NCBI GenBank assembly: GCA_946894095.1
Contig: OX335642.1
Span: 26,795,021 to 26,859,020, forward strand
Source of the DNA: Incurvaria masculella
Lineage: Eukaryota; Arthropoda; Insecta; Lepidoptera; Incurvariidae
Length of the DNA stretch: 64,000 nucleotides
Direction of reading: 5' to 3'
The position numbers were made by a program, and so were the translations under genes. Position 1 is the first letter of the stretch, and the number at the start of each line of letters is the position of its first letter. Below, piece by piece: positions 31,991 to 44,493 of the stretch. Below the pieces are notes generated by a model, which saw only the letters and a program-made list of their open reading frames with translations, made no database searches and was not told the origin of the DNA.

Positions 31991-32577
31991 ATGGCAGTGT
32001 TGGTTGGAACTTCGATATCGTTTTTGTTATTGGTACAAATTACCGACGAAAGACTGAATGATCATGTCTATTTTCTTCTGAAACGCTTGCACGGTAAAGT
32101 GCTTGTGTCAGAAAATGAAAAAGACATCCATATATACATAACTTGGTTGATGAATGTGCCGCATTGTTGCTATGTTTGTAATTTGTTTTAATCTTCTTCG
32201 TATTTTACATGATTAAATTATTGTTTTTTATAGTCATTTTTATTATTCGTAACAATAAGGAAAGTAGAACTAGTCAACTATCAAGCCAACATTGTGAAGA
32301 CGAATACCGGGTCCTCGATTTCCTCGGCGTATAGAGCTTCAAATAATGCGACCAATAGGATTTCAAATCAAATGTATAAATGACGAATCATTCCCATATA
32401 TTAGACGTAATGTCTTTATGACCGATTGAGCTTCAAGGTTAATCGGTCCATTGAATTTGACATTTATTGAATCAACTTGCACTCCTGCGGTCTAAAGTGA
32501 CTTTGTCAGTTGTGTACTTATTTAATGATACATAAAAATATACTAAAGAATATTCGCTTGAATCCATTTAAAATACA

Positions 32578-33255
32578 ATGAAATTGATATATTTCCTAAA
32601 TATTACCTCGCGTGTTCTGGTATTACTAATTTTGCTGGTGACGTTGTTTATTGTGACCGCAATTTTGGGATGCTTGCTTTATTGGAGAGACTTCTACAAC
32701 TATTTTCACCCAAAAATAACGATTAAGTACATTCATAAAATTTCCGATGACAAGTTCCTTCTACCTCCAAATAATTACGAATATGAAAATTCTACTGATG
32801 TATACGATACAACGGGATCGTACGATGAAGTGGAGATAACAACATCGGAATATGATCAATATGAAAGTGAAAACGACTCGCGGGAGTATCGAAGTGTTAT
32901 TGATGAAGAAGAACAATTAATATTTCAAGAATACAAAGTAAATATTGAAACATTCAATGAAAATAGTGCTAAGAAATTTATATTGCCTAAAAAATCAAAA
33001 GAAAAAGAGCTGGTGTTAATCCATGACAGCTTCTCTGAATATGAATTTCCTTATAACGACACCTTCAAGTTAATAAAAAGCAATAAGATTTACTCAGATC
33101 TAGGAGCAAACAATGCTCTTAAAGAATCATTGTGCCCGGAGCTCGATTTAAAAATAACAAAAATATTTACTAGTGACCTCGGATGGGACGCTGAAGCTTA
33201 TTTTAAAGAAAAAGATATTGTCTTAGAGTTTACTGAAAGCGTCAACTTAATGATG
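32578..33255 (+). CDS. Gd-like protease first exon A (membrane-anchored form)
   Basis: 226 codons from ATG to a phase-0 donor ATG|GTGAGT. Residues about 11-35 are strongly hydrophobic (VLVLLILLVTLFIVTAILGC), a signal anchor without an obvious cleavage site. An acidic, Tyr-rich low-complexity region follows. The end (CPELDLKITKIFTSDLGWDA, then EKDIVLEFTESVNLM) aligns by position with the ends of first exons B and C. It could be an alternative first exon of the gene at 42.8-51.5 kb or the relic of another tandem copy. A TCAGT initiator-like site lies near 32508. Confidence 0.7.
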
Positions 33256-33289
33256 GTGAGTTATAGATTTTAAGCACTGATTAAATGAT

Positions 33290-33610
33290 GGAAGACTAGC
33301 GCCGGCCGCAAAGAATCTGGGGCGGGTAGGGGTCCGAGGCGGTTCCGGGCTAGGATCCGCGGCTGGACTCCCGGCATGAGCCTGATGTCCTGCTTTCCAT
33401 ATGCTGATGATATAAAGCTATTCTTACGTATCAAGGAGGAAACTTAAACTTACTCTCGATTTAGGGAAGTAGTGGAGTATCACAAAAAACTAGCGCTTAA
33501 TCCGGAAAATTGTATAGTAACGTCATACACCCAACTACCGCCTGGGTGCTATAGGTCTTTCCAGGGTGACAGAAGTTAAAGACCTCGGTGTGATTTGCAT
33601 TGATTGATTT
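33290..33610 (+). repeat. Non-LTR retrotransposon reverse-transcriptase fragment
   Basis: PYADDIKLFLRIKEET contains the catalytic YADD motif, followed by FREVVEYHKKLALNPENCIV and, in another frame, LSRVTEVKDLGVI, the RT thumb region of jockey-like LINEs. It is frameshifted and contains stops. Confidence 0.85.
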
Positions 33611-34079
33611 GGTTGTTGTATACGCATTAAATTATGATAAACCATTCTAAGTTTCACCATGACATGGCTACTGCAACAGTAGATATATAGTAGCTGTGCG
33701 ACCAGGGCCACAGTAGTAGCTCAACTCAGGCGATTTTTTAGATAAATATCTTCCCTTCATCGAGTGTCGGGGCTCATTCGCGACAGTTCAGCACCGCGAA
33801 ACTAGCTTGGAACCCATACAAGCGAAATGTGCCTGTACATGTGCAAGAAATCGGGAGTTTGTATGGAGTTTAGCTACTGAATGTAATCCTATATATATTC
33901 TGTGCTACTGCCGTCAGGGTTTTATTCCGTGTGCGATAGGAACCGTTCAACGATGAAAAGCCCAGGCACGATATTGTACATGCATTCAGTAACTATAGCC
34001 GATTCCAATGTTAATAGATAAAGGATATTTGTGTATGTCTTATCGACCGTGAAACACGGATACATGATTAAGGGAAGGG

Positions 34080-34480
34080 CCCAGTAAAAATAACTAATTC
34101 ATGAATATACTGCAATATGTTTTAATGTTCAATCTTTGCAGTCCATGTCCGCAATGCACATGAAGCGTTAAATAAATGGCCTGTATAATCTTAAGCACTG
34201 TGTTAGTAGGAGGTGTTGATTACGGGATGAAGGACTGTAGAATAATTCCAAATTATAGGTATACAGCAGGTGGTGAAATTGGAAGATGCAATACCCGCGA
34301 ATGGTATGTTTTGCTGATTCGGGTCCATCCTTGTAATACATTCGCAAAATTCGTTATTTTTACTGGGCTCTTGCTTTAATTAATGTGTCCTTGCTTCACG
34401 GTATATTATACATACATTCATATCAAATTCCTTGAAATAAGCGACACATATCATAGCTTAGTACGAAATAATATCTTTAC
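34080..34480 (-). repeat. Dispersed repeat with TTCCAAGGAA ends, copy 1
   Basis: Shares GCAATACCCGCGAATGGTAT, GTCCTTGCTTCACGG and TTCCTTGAAATAAGCGAC with the copies at 45060-45425 and 63080-63430, partly in opposite orientation. The GCTGATTCGGGTCC stretch resembles a polymerase III B box. Confidence 0.7.
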
Positions 34481-34549
34481 TTTAGTTAAGAAATATGTAT
34501 AGCGAAAGCAACAATTTTTAAAATGAATTATTAGTTAAAAAACCTTTTT

Positions 34550-34850
34550 AAAAACATGCTTTTATTTAAATGGTTTAAAAATAAAAAATAAACTGTTAAT
34601 CAAATATAACCCATCAACTTATAACATTATCTTTACTTTTTATGTACATTATATATAAAAACTGGTCGCGATATTGTATGAAATACATACAGGTTTTTTT
34701 TCTGAGGATTACTTCTTACAGGTAAATATCGCGACAAGCTCTAATATAGTGTAAAAATTAGAAAAGATTATGTTAAAAAGTTGATGGGTTTTATTTTATT
34801 AACAGTTTATTTTTTCTTTTTAGAGCTTTTATAAAAGCTTGTTTTTAAAC
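34550..34850. repeat. Imperfect inverted repeat around ATCTTTACTTTTTATG
   Basis: The flanks TAAACTGTTAATC (34589) and ATTAACAGTTTAT (34799), AACCCATCAACTT and AAAAAGTTGATGGGTT, and GTCGCGATATT and AATATCGCGAC pair as inverted arms around an AT-rich centre; probably a small fold-back element. Confidence 0.75.
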
Positions 34851-34856
34851 AGGTTT

Positions 34857-35218
34857 GTTTTTATGCAACCTTACATGGATATCTAATATCACACAACTGC
34901 TGTTATTATATTAGTCCAATACGCCAGCCACATTTTGAAGGAATTAATAGCCATGCCAGAACTTTCCCTTTATGAGTACGACTACATTGAACTGGATGGA
35001 AAACACGGAAAAAAATCATTTTCGTTTCGAGCATCTTGATCCAATGCGATGGTATCAACCCGGGCGGGGAAGGTACCTAAAGTTTTACATGGATTCCGAA
35101 CCATGGAGCACTTATCTAACCCAGAATAATTAACGTGGTGCATGAACGAGGCGAGGATTTTAACCTAGACCTCAGATATTCAAGGCAAGTCCCCACGCCA
35201 CTAGGCAACGAGCGCGTC
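34857..35218 (-). repeat. SINE, tRNA-derived head, near full length
   Basis: TTTTTATGCAACCTTACATG at the tail, CCCTTTATGAGTACGACTAC in the body, GGCGAGGATTTTAACC and AAGGCAAGTCCCCACGCCAC at the head. Confidence 0.8.
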
Positions 35219-36024
35219 AGGTTATTAATAAATATTACCACTTTTTATTTTAGAAAAAATATCTCTTATTATTAAAAATGCTGAATTACCTAAGAAAATA
35301 AAGGATTTCAAATATGTTTGTATCTTTTTTTTTGCACTGAATATGTCCATTCATTTCAGTTTACATTTAATGAATAGTTCAAACACTCAATTTAAAAAAA
35401 AGAATAGAACATTTTGACACCTACATTTAGTTTTCATAGATGTTAACCCACCCTTCAAAGGTAGGTTTACGTTTTCTGGTAGTAATCGGTAAGATTACTA
35501 GCTTAACGAGAAAAAATGTCGAAAGTTTACCGCATACCCTGATAAATGTGAAATGTACAGAGGGTTCTTAAAAACCCAATACTATTGTTCTTATGTATTA
35601 TACAAATACTCATAGATTCTTGCGTATCCGCCCGCGTTATAGTCAGATGAAAAATATTTTACCCCGACTAGTCTCATGATGTAAACTCAATGCTAATCCC
35701 ATGGTTATTTACAAGTAACCTTTAATTCACACGAAACATAATTTATTTCGGTACAAACCGCATCAAGTTTAATTTGGTTTATTAAACTTGTTTGATTAGG
35801 TTTTAAGATTTGATAGTTTAGCGTGATGGTATGAAGCCTTAAATTTATGGTAAGAGTCAAGCTACTATTTTGTAGACAACATCGGATGATCTGTTCTTAC
35901 GTGGACACATAGACAGACGGAAGATTTTGTAATAATTTGCGAATGTTTAATCGGGAGTAGTATCTTCAATTTTACACATGATCACCATTGGTAACGCTAA
36001 CGCTCATCTTAAGATCAAGGCCAA

Positions 36025-36052
36025 TATAAACAAAACCGGTCTCTGTATATCA
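36025..36052 (+). promoter_or_regulatory. Possible TATA box and initiator for first exon B
   Basis: TATAAA at 36025-36030 is about 27 bases before an initiator-like TATCAGCAGTG (A at 36052), upstream of the ATG at 36180. Spacing is right for an insect core promoter; unproven. Confidence 0.5.
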
Positions 36053-36179
36053 GCAGTGTAATCGAAACGTAGCTGCATGTTAGTGTTGGCTCAGTTAACA
36101 ATTTAGCATCGTTTATTATAGATGCGATTTTGTAGTTTCAACTATTTGTTTTTTATTTAAAAAAATTAAGTAAACAATA

Positions 36180-37292
36180 ATGAAAAAATATCACGAGGTA
36201 CTTGGTGTTATTTTATTCGTTTTGGTGTCCGTGAATTGTGAATGCGATGGTTTGTTGGAGTGCCTAAAATTGTTTATTATTGGTGATTCTCTTGACAGTA
36301 AATCTGAAAGTCAAGTTTTCGATCTTAATTACACAGATGGAGATATTGTTAAATTAAAAGATGATCAATCTTTTGGCGGAGGAAAATATGACATATTTCA
36401 ACAAGCAAATAAATTTATTGACTTTTTTACAAATGCGTTTAATTCTGATAATATTTTGCAAAATAATATAACAAATAATGAGGTATTCATACAAACGAAT
36501 TGGTCTTATATATCAATAAGTAATGGTGTCTCTAATTTAACTCTTTTAAATGACACAAATATGATTACTGACAGAATTCATACTTACCCTAATGTATATA
36601 ATGCTACGGTAAACAAACAATTAAATAAAAACTACCAAAAAAGTTTGACAAAAGGATTAAACCAGAATGAACTAGCAGAAAACTTTGATTACGAGTTTTA
36701 TGATACCAATATTGGTGATAATTCGAGTGATTATTCCGTTATTGACTATATAACGTTATATCAAGATACTACCAACGAAATCATAGAGACTTCGACGACT
36801 CTGAACGATGATGTAAATCAAAATACTGATTCAATTTTTAAAACTACTGAAAGTAACGAGAATATTATATTTGAGCATAATCTTGATGAATCCTTGAAAA
36901 CAAAAGCGTCAAATGAAACACATTCTGAGTTTTATTTGATGACAAGTCTCAATGAAGTGTTAAACGATTTCGAAAACAAAGATGATGGTTTTACAGACTA
37001 TCCATTTGTCGATTACATTGATTTGTACCCAGATATATCAATTCAGACAGAATCAACGACTACCGAAAATACGGCAACAGAAGTGACCACTGATGGATTT
37101 TACGTCTTGGGTTTGGCCGAAGAAGCAGTAAATCTTTGCAAAACTCGAAGCGCAATAACGATGGATCATGTTGTTGGACTCCCTGTAGACCAAGAAAACT
37201 ATTGGGATGGCGAATTTCTTTCGAGAAGCTACAAAGGTCTTAAACGAGTGGAATTATTTCTCGAGCTAACGACCGCAGTTACTATTACAACA
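36180..37292 (+). CDS. Gd-like protease first exon B
   Basis: 371 codons from ATG to the phase-0 donor ACA|GTAAGT. A signal peptide (MKKYHEVLGVILFVLVSVN) is followed by a long Asn/Thr-rich, low-complexity stretch with many N-glycosylation sequons and acidic patches (GFTDYPFVDYIDLYPD). The end, VVGLPVDQENYWDGEF then LKRVELFLELTTAVTITT, is the start of a GD_N-like domain and aligns with exon C (VSGLPVEEENYWSGFF). It could splice in frame to the exon at 42829. Either an alternative first exon or a remnant of a lost tandem gene. Confidence 0.75.
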
Positions 37293-37569
37293 GTAAGTAA
37301 AATAACGTTTTATGTATGTACTAGCTGAAGTTCCCTGCTCCGCGCGGGCCGATCTCGTTTTGGACCTTCACCCGAGCGGAGCCCGGTTAAATGTGGTTTC
37401 ACTTTTGAGGGCGAGTTATTCAAACGGTCAGTTCTGAATCTCGACAATAGTGCCATCTATCGGATACAACTATAACTAAGAACTATGCTTGGACGTCGAA
37501 TAATGTTTGAAACAAATTTGCCCAATCAGTCCAGCCGTTCTCCAATTTTTCGCTAGCACAACTCATTTA

Positions 37570-37900
37570 GTAATTAATTTACATTTGTATAGATTTAAAT
37601 TCGTACTAAAATTTTATACCTTGTTATTTTAAACACATGTAATATGTGTCGTAATTGTCCGTGAAGCAAGGATAAATGATTTTAAGAAATAATGTTGTAA
37701 AAAGAACTACTTCTGTAATATATATACTGCAATGCTAGAGCAAGCATACCTTTCGCGGGCATTGCGTGTAAACTTGCAGTATATTTATTAAGTTATTCTT
37801 ACAGTTTTCGTTCTTTAATAAATGAGTCTTAGCTTCACGGTCGAACCAACATTCACATCACATTCTTTGAAATAATAAAGTAAAAAAAAAAGCTTGTACT
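37570..37900 (-). repeat. Dispersed repeat with TTCCAAGGAA ends, diverged copy 2
   Basis: Contains GTCCGTGAAGCAAGG, CCTTTCGCGGGCATTGCGTG and TTCACATCACATTCTTTGAA in the same order as 45060-45425. Confidence 0.6.
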
Positions 37901-38163
37901 AATATTTTTTTTAGTTAAATTATGTCGAGCCGGTTTGAATATAATACCTTAAGGAAATCGCACCACACCGTATTGATTCAAGGCCAAACAACATCCACTT
38001 GTCTAGATTCATTCTTACTCAACTCGCAGTGTGTTTTAAGCGATGACATAAAACACTTGTTTCCTTTTAAATGTAATGCATGGTTTTGCCATGACATGTT
38101 ATCATAAATAGTGACGTGTTTAATAAAAACTAAAGAGAGACCCCATACAAATAAATTAACAAG

Positions 38164-39201
38164 ATGAATAATATTTCAACATATTTTAAATTATGTTTTT
38201 GTTTAATATATTTTGATTATCGGGTAAATTGTGCAGGTGATGGTTTTTTTGACGTTGGTAAATCATTTACAGATGAAGACGATCTAAATCATAATTCTGA
38301 TCCTAAAATTGAAGTATACAGTGAATTTGGCGGTAAAGATGTGTCTGGAATACGTGATTTATTTAAAAAAATTGGTAGCATTTTTGGGAACGAAAAATAT
38401 TTTTCTTACACCAATCACAGTGAAAAATCTATTAAAGTTGACTATGTATACAGCAGTATTGAATGGACTGAAACCAATTCAACCGATATTAACTATAAGA
38501 CGGACTATATAAACCAACTAAAAGGTTCTCAATTTGTATGGCTAAATTCTACTCAAAATAAAATATATAATTTTAAAGAAATAAATAATAAAAGCTTAAC
38601 AGATATTGAAAACCAAACTAATATAATAGAACTATCCAACTACACAGACCTTGAACTGAACCTTGGATTAACTGAAAATCCTGCACGAACCGACAGTACA
38701 GATGAAGACAAACCTGAAGTCGCAACCAATACAATTAACTTAGAAGCAGTCTCACCTACGCGCGAAACGGCTATAGAAAATGTAGATGAAACCAATCTAC
38801 TATCAACAACAACGGTTGTTCCGAAAGACAGTTTGAATAAAGTTTTAGACGAGTACATCATCAAGGATTATGGTGACCAATTTACAGATTATGATTACAA
38901 TGAAAATTATTATGTTGAACGAAATAAACTGTTATCTACCACTGAAATACCACCAAGCACTGAAAGTCATGTAACCGATCCAAGTGACTACGATTTTCAG
39001 TTTTCGATTTTGCCCGTAGAAGCATTGAATCTTTGCAGGACATCTAAAAAGCAAAGAACTTTTATCATGGTTGAGCGAGTCTCGGGACTTCCTGTAGAAG
39101 AAGAAAATTACTGGAGCGGATTTTTCGATCCAGGAACATTCGGAAATCTTACGAAGGTTGAAATAGTTTTACAACTTACGAGTTCAGTTATAGTTTCCAC
39201 G
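38164..39201 (+). CDS. Gd-like protease first exon C, most likely partner of the downstream exons
   Basis: 346 codons from ATG to the phase-0 donor ACG|GTAAGA. Signal peptide (MNNISTYFKLCFCLIYFDYR), then an Asn/Ser/Thr-rich acidic spacer with DQFTDYDYNENYY, then ILPVEALNLC, VSGLPVEEENYWSGFF and KVEIVLQLTSSVIVST. Of the three, it is the nearest in sequence to the broken exon 1 of the second paralogue (54351; DQFTDYTYIEDYY) and the nearest in position to the downstream exons. With exons 42829-51514 it would give a 700-residue secreted protein: spacer, GD_N-like domain, S1 protease domain. Confidence 0.8.
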
Positions 39202-39269
39202 GTAAGAAAAGTGTATAATTGTAATTGCTTACTGAATAGTACTTATTGTTGTAGTATTTGTGAGTAGTA

Positions 39270-42200
39270 AAACTTGTAAGTTTAAATATTCAATGTGTTG
39301 ACTTTATTCTTATTAAGATTATTATTTATGTTAAAAAATAATTCTAGTACAGTGGAAAACTGAGCGATCACGGAAACTTCTGAATTATTTCTATAAAAGC
39401 GATATTGTAGATACAATTTTACTGCATACATACATTGTATTTAGTTATAACGATTATGCCGAACCTAGATATATTTATGTATAAACTGAAATTTAATAAA
39501 AATAAAATGGTTTCCGGAAAATAGGTTGACCGGTTAAGGGAAAGCCAAAATATTATGAACAGCTTATCAAAACTACTGATATCTTTAACGACCAGCTGAT
39601 ATAAAAAAATTCAGACTAACGCCAATTACAGGTTAACACGAAGCATCCATCACCGTAAATGTGAGATAAAATCCTAATATGTGATTTAAATTCAGATACC
39701 AGGGTGTGTATGTTTGAATGTGAGTGGATATATATGCTTACTTGTGTGTGCATGATATTGAGAGAAAACCTAAAATCAGTGTAAATATGCATCCTGACGA
39801 TTATATCATTTCTGTAGGTAGTCCTTGACTTCAGTCAAGGGATATTTTGTATATTTCAATGTACCTTTCCTATAAGTGGTTTCCATAATGGGGTGTGGCC
39901 ATTACAAACAACTTATAGGATGTGTAGCTCGATAGAGTATTACCAATGTAATCCGAAGGTCGCAAGTCAGTTTCCCAATTCAGTTACGCTGTGTCGAGAC
40001 TGAAACATGTTGTGTTGATTTTTCAAATTCATAATTCTAATACTAAATTTGTCAATCTAAGATATACAGAATTCTTAACTCCACATTTTAGTCCTCGAAT
40101 TCGGACACATTAAGGTTTTTTCCAATTAAACTGCCTGACTCAAATTTTTTTACTACTAGTGTTGTTACTACTAGGGTTGACGTTAGAGGATTTCAATAGT
40201 AAATTGTATTAACTTGTACCAAGAGTACCATCCAAATGTATATTTTACTTAAAAAAGAGGTTGCCGGTACAGTCAGGAATAAGTTCGAATCAACAATAGC
40301 ATGCGTAATAGATGAGTTAACCACACTGCATACACCCAGCTTGAGTAAAAGCTATGAGAAGTTGTGAAGTGATGGAGAAAATAGGAAAAAGTGGAATAGT
40401 TGTTAAATATGTATCATTTGATAAAATGACATGGAGTATTAATATGCTTGGTCTAGTGATGTGAAACACCGTGTTAGGATTCTCAATTTTTGTTTTAAAA
40501 TTTTAATAAAGAGTAATAACTATGAAAAACTATAAAATATAATGAACACATTTTCGTACTAAGCAAGTACGTAGCGTTTTTTTCAAAGAATGTGACTGTG
40601 AAGCAAGAAAAATTTAAAAACAACGAATTTATTAATATAGTGCAAGGCTGGCAGAGGGTCAGAGGATCCTTTTCTGTTTTTCAAATTCGTTTTTCTGTCA
40701 TATGGCCAGGATTGTGGATGGCCTGTTTATTGGCGAGTGTCTTTCCTTATTCCTGAAGCCTGATAGTTTTTAATGGTAATTTGAGCAGACTCGATAGCTC
40801 AGTATAATTGTCTTCAAATCATTTTGTGTGATGCCTCGCTGGGAGTGATTTCGCGAGGTGAGGTGGGGTTAGCTTACCTTTGGTGTCTCGGCACAACCGC
40901 CCATACCGGTTTTAATTTAAAAAAATTCTACTTATTAATTCATAAAATTGGGCTCACACGGCTAAACATTGGTAAAAAATACGGAATATATTTATTTTTT
41001 GCCACTTCGACCATCTTGAATTTGGCGAGATGGTATAGCACAAGAAGTTGGTAAAGTCTTATTATTTCCAATTGAGTTTCGTGCTCAAAACTCCTGAATC
41101 GGTATCCGTACCTCAATATTATTATGGCTTTACCGCTTTGTATCCTACTCCCTAATATGTATAATATACTATAATCTGCTTCTAAAGTCCGATGGTTTTA
41201 TAGAATATTATGATGAGTTTCTTTCCCCTTACCTGTAATCTGTAATCCACAGTTTCAGACAGTATCACCTCTTCAGTATTTTTTTTAGTTCGCAGTGACC
41301 CACCCGTGACCTTTAGTTGATTTCCACTGAGATTCGTTAGTTCTCATCACCGTTTTTTTACATAATTGAGAATAATTTTTGCACGTGTGAGTCTGACAGC
41401 TTATACCGGATTTCTTTAATTTGATTCTTCACCCAAAATTCTTCACTCACCTTTCATTTTTGTTATACCGCAGAATGGATCTGATCCCATCGTGGGCTTA
41501 GATTCACCCTCTTTTGCCATTTTGTCAGGCCCTCGAACCCTCCATGACCTGGTACACATTTTGGGGTGACCTTATTGTGGCGCTTCACGCTTAGATACAG
41601 TTCATGGTAAATTTAGATTGAACTTCTATGCTTGACTACCTGAGACGAGAATACTTTGCTTGTTCTTGCAGGTGCAAGACGAATACTTTGCTTGTTGTTC
41701 AGCGAATTTTGAACTTTAGGTCACTTTACATATGCTCAAATCCCTAGTTTATCCATGTTTTTAAAATCGTCTGTGTTCCATACCAGGGCTCCATCCCTGA
41801 AGCTACATAGGTCTACAAGCTACCCTTTTTGACCTGTAACTTATTTCGGGTGCATCTATTGCGCACAGTTTTTGATGAGACAATGTGTACAATCTAGTCA
41901 GGAAAGATAGACCTGTAGTTTTGCTTTCGTGGAATCATCACGGCCAACCAAACACCACGACAAGTCGTCCAGCCACCAGCATTACTGAAGTTGCAAAATT
42001 GACTTTGTTCATATTACAGTTTTTCTTTTTTGGATGCAACGATTAAATTAATATCAGTAAAGTTTAATTATCTCCGCATATGAAGAAGTCGCATAACACT
42101 TCTAAAGAGAAACATAATGTAATGAAATAAAAAAACACTGTCAAATTAAAAACAATCAAATTAAATGCAGATAAATGTCACCAACTTTTGACAAGTGACA

Positions 42201-42430
42201 TCAGAACTTTGCAATCATCATTTAATTCCGAGCTCCACGTTAAGACCGCATCAATCATGGCAAAGAGTAAAGGGGAGGCACAATTGTGCCTCAGCAGAGA
42301 TTAATTCGAGGTCACACAATTAAACAACTTCCCTAACTCACGAATTAAGACGCTCGCTTTTGGTGATTTAACAAAATCACTTTGTTATCCAGGTCTGAAG
42401 TAGGTTAAAGTTATGCAAGAGAGTGTTTAG
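39270..42430. other. Long intron or spacer before protease exon 2
   Basis: Mostly AT-rich unique-looking sequence. A fragment of the TTCCAAGGAA repeat family (TTTTCGTACTAAGCAAGTAC) is at 40550-40650. A weak SINE-like piece (GCCACTTCGACCATCTTGAA) is near 41000. No exon-like block was found. Confidence 0.5.
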
Positions 42431-42439
42431 GGTTTTCTC

Positions 42440-42755
42440 GTTGCTCAGGTGCGTGTAGACTTGCCTTTTATGCCAGAGGATTTTTTTCTCTTTCTGAGTT
42501 GGATAAGTGCATTTTGTCACAACTGCGAACTTTGCCATGGTTCGGAATCCATACAAAACGGTAGGTCCCTTTCCTCGACTAATTTGTACGGTTAAGCTCG
42601 CCCGAATTGGCACAATTGCATCGGATGAAATGGTAATTATCCATGTTTTCATCCAGATCTATGAACGCTATTTTGTCGGGAACGCGTAGTGTTAAGTTAA
42701 TATCATGAAGGTGGGTGTTATTATTAGCCACCCATGTCCAGTCACACATAAATTA
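42440..42755 (+). repeat. SINE, plus orientation, head partly deleted
   Basis: GACTTGCCTTTTATG (head remnant), GGTTCGGAATCCATACAAAA, TTGCATCGGATGAAATGG and the tail CCCATGTCCAGTCACACATA. It ends about 70 bases before exon 2. Confidence 0.75.
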
Positions 42756-42828
42756 GATATCATCTAGAATCCCTTGACGATACAGAACCCTTCCTTGTTT
42801 ACCTACCATCTTGTTATGCTACTTCCAG

Positions 42829-42999
42829 GATTCAGACAACGTCATCACGACAAGACTGAACGATACCACCTTCCTAATCAAAGGTCTGAACGTCTCGGAG
42901 CGGGTAACGTTCAAGGTTCAAGCCCTGCCAGGACAGAGTTTTCCTTTCGTGAAGAAAGTCACGCTCAACGGCAGGGAAATATGTAAGAGGAAAAGACCG
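42829..42999 (+). CDS. Protease exon 2: GD_N-like domain, second half
   Basis: ACTTCCAG acceptor, CCG|GTAAGA donor, phase 0 both sides, 57 codons. It encodes DSDNVITTRLNDTTFLIKGL, then KVQALPGQSFPFVKKVTLNG and REICKRKRP. The 'P..P.V..V.LNG..IC' ending is that of the Gd N-terminal domain. Confidence 0.82.
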
Positions 43000-43182
43000 G
43001 TAAGACACATTTGGAAAGAACGACTGTCGCGACGAATAGTTCATCTGTGAACTGGCTTAATGTCATTAGGAAAGGAGAATACCTTTTCGTCCATACCGGG
43101 CGAGTCCAGATTCCAGAGTAAATATAGTGATAATGATTTATGTGATAATTCTTCATAAAGACTTCAATTCCTGCTTAAAATC

Positions 43183-43675
43183 CAGCGAGGATGGAAGGGC
43201 GGAAGGATCAAAACTCATTCGTCTGGCGCAGCATTGCCAAGAGTTAGCCCCGATTGCACGAAGAGATGGCTGAGTTAATCAAAGTTCAAACACGTCACTT
43301 TCAGTGAACCCCATGAAGTTCCTTCCATACTGTCCATGCAAAGTGACGTGTTTGATCATACGTTGACGTTGATTTTGATTTTTTGTCCTTTCGTGCACTC
43401 GGCCCTTAGTCCTCAACGTCTAACTGCAGTTAGTTCGATTACGAATTCGGGCTCCGCAATATCGAATGTTTGTTGCACCAAATAGCATCCTGTGATATTC
43501 TCAACTGTTCTTACTAACCGTTGGAACTCGATAAAATCAGTTTTTAATTAGAACTGAATTGGTTTTCGAAGTCAATCGGCGGCGCTGCAAATTTTGTATG
43601 TAAAAGTGGCAACGCCACCCCGACACAAACGAGTTTCGTGTCTCCTTTGCGACTCCTGTCCTTCCATCCTCGCTG
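43183..43675. mobile_element. Inverted-repeat element carrying a nested MITE
   Basis: The left end CAGCGAGGATGGAAGG pairs with the right end CCTTCCATCCTCGCTG; inner blocks (AAACTCATTCGTCTGGCGC and GCATTGCCA) also pair. The MITE at 43247-43405 lies inside it. Confidence 0.8.
43247..43405. mobile_element. 159-bp MITE with TTA target duplication
   Basis: It begins GCCCCGATTGCACGAAGAGA and ends CCTTTCGTGCACTCGGCCC; the termini are inverted, and internal AAACACGTCACTTT/AAAGTGACGTGTTT also pair. TTA flanks both sides (43244-43246 and 43406-43408), as in PIF/Harbinger-like elements. A second copy is at 52750-52907. Confidence 0.88.
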
Positions 43676-44109
43676 TTCAAGTCCCACAAATCATAATAGA
43701 TTTTGGGGTGAAAGTTATTTCACAATCATGTATTGAAAAAGATAGTTAAAAATATGCATAAAATAAAAAAAGAAACGTCAGAAAAACTGATTTCCAATGT
43801 AGTGCTTCGAGTATGTGTGTAAGCATTGATAAATCTGTTTTTATAAAGAGAAAAGGACGTCTTCTCACTGGAGCGGGATCGCAGCCCTAAGCGCGTCTGA
43901 TAGGACGACGTACTTATTACTACTAGGTATCGTGTTGCTAGAAATGTAAGAATAAATATTATGAAAAATCCTGCACAATGTTTATAAGGAAAATGTACAC
44001 AACATTTTAGTTAGTGGGGCCGAGATAGAGCTTCTTCTTTGTACGCGAATTAAAAAAAAATGTCTTTATCCGTTTGCTTTCATTTAATGATATGAGTATG
44101 ACAAGGAGT

Positions 44110-44465
44110 TAAGCCTCGGTAGCCCCCAGACGCGGCGTTAGATCGACCATTCGATAATCCAGGTAAAGCAACTCTGTGTGCGGTCGGGTTCTGGATGAAT
44201 GACCAATATTCGATCGTTTTGGCTAGCTGCGATTCTGCCCATGCCCAATCGAAAGTCAACAACAACCACCAGATTTATTGATATCGTAAAAAGTTGATCG
44301 GGGATAACAATCTTAGTTCAGTTTTACTTAAAACTGCAGGTACTGTTCATTAATTAATATGTAGGGTTAACCTCGCCTGGGTTGCTTCTCAGAAATATGT
44401 CTCTCCCTCGTTCATCGAAGCGGCAATGATAATTTTTCATATTTTTCATCCAGTTCAGTTAAGAT
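44110..44465 (+). repeat. SINE with 5S-rRNA-like head, diverged
   Basis: GCCTCGGTAGCCC, GGTAAAGCAACTCTGTGTG and GTTCTGGATGAATGACC match the 5S-derived head of 23265-23645; then GAAGCGGCAATGATAATTTT from the body. Confidence 0.72.
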
Positions 44466-44493
44466 GAGTCAGATTAGTAAGGCAGTAAACATC

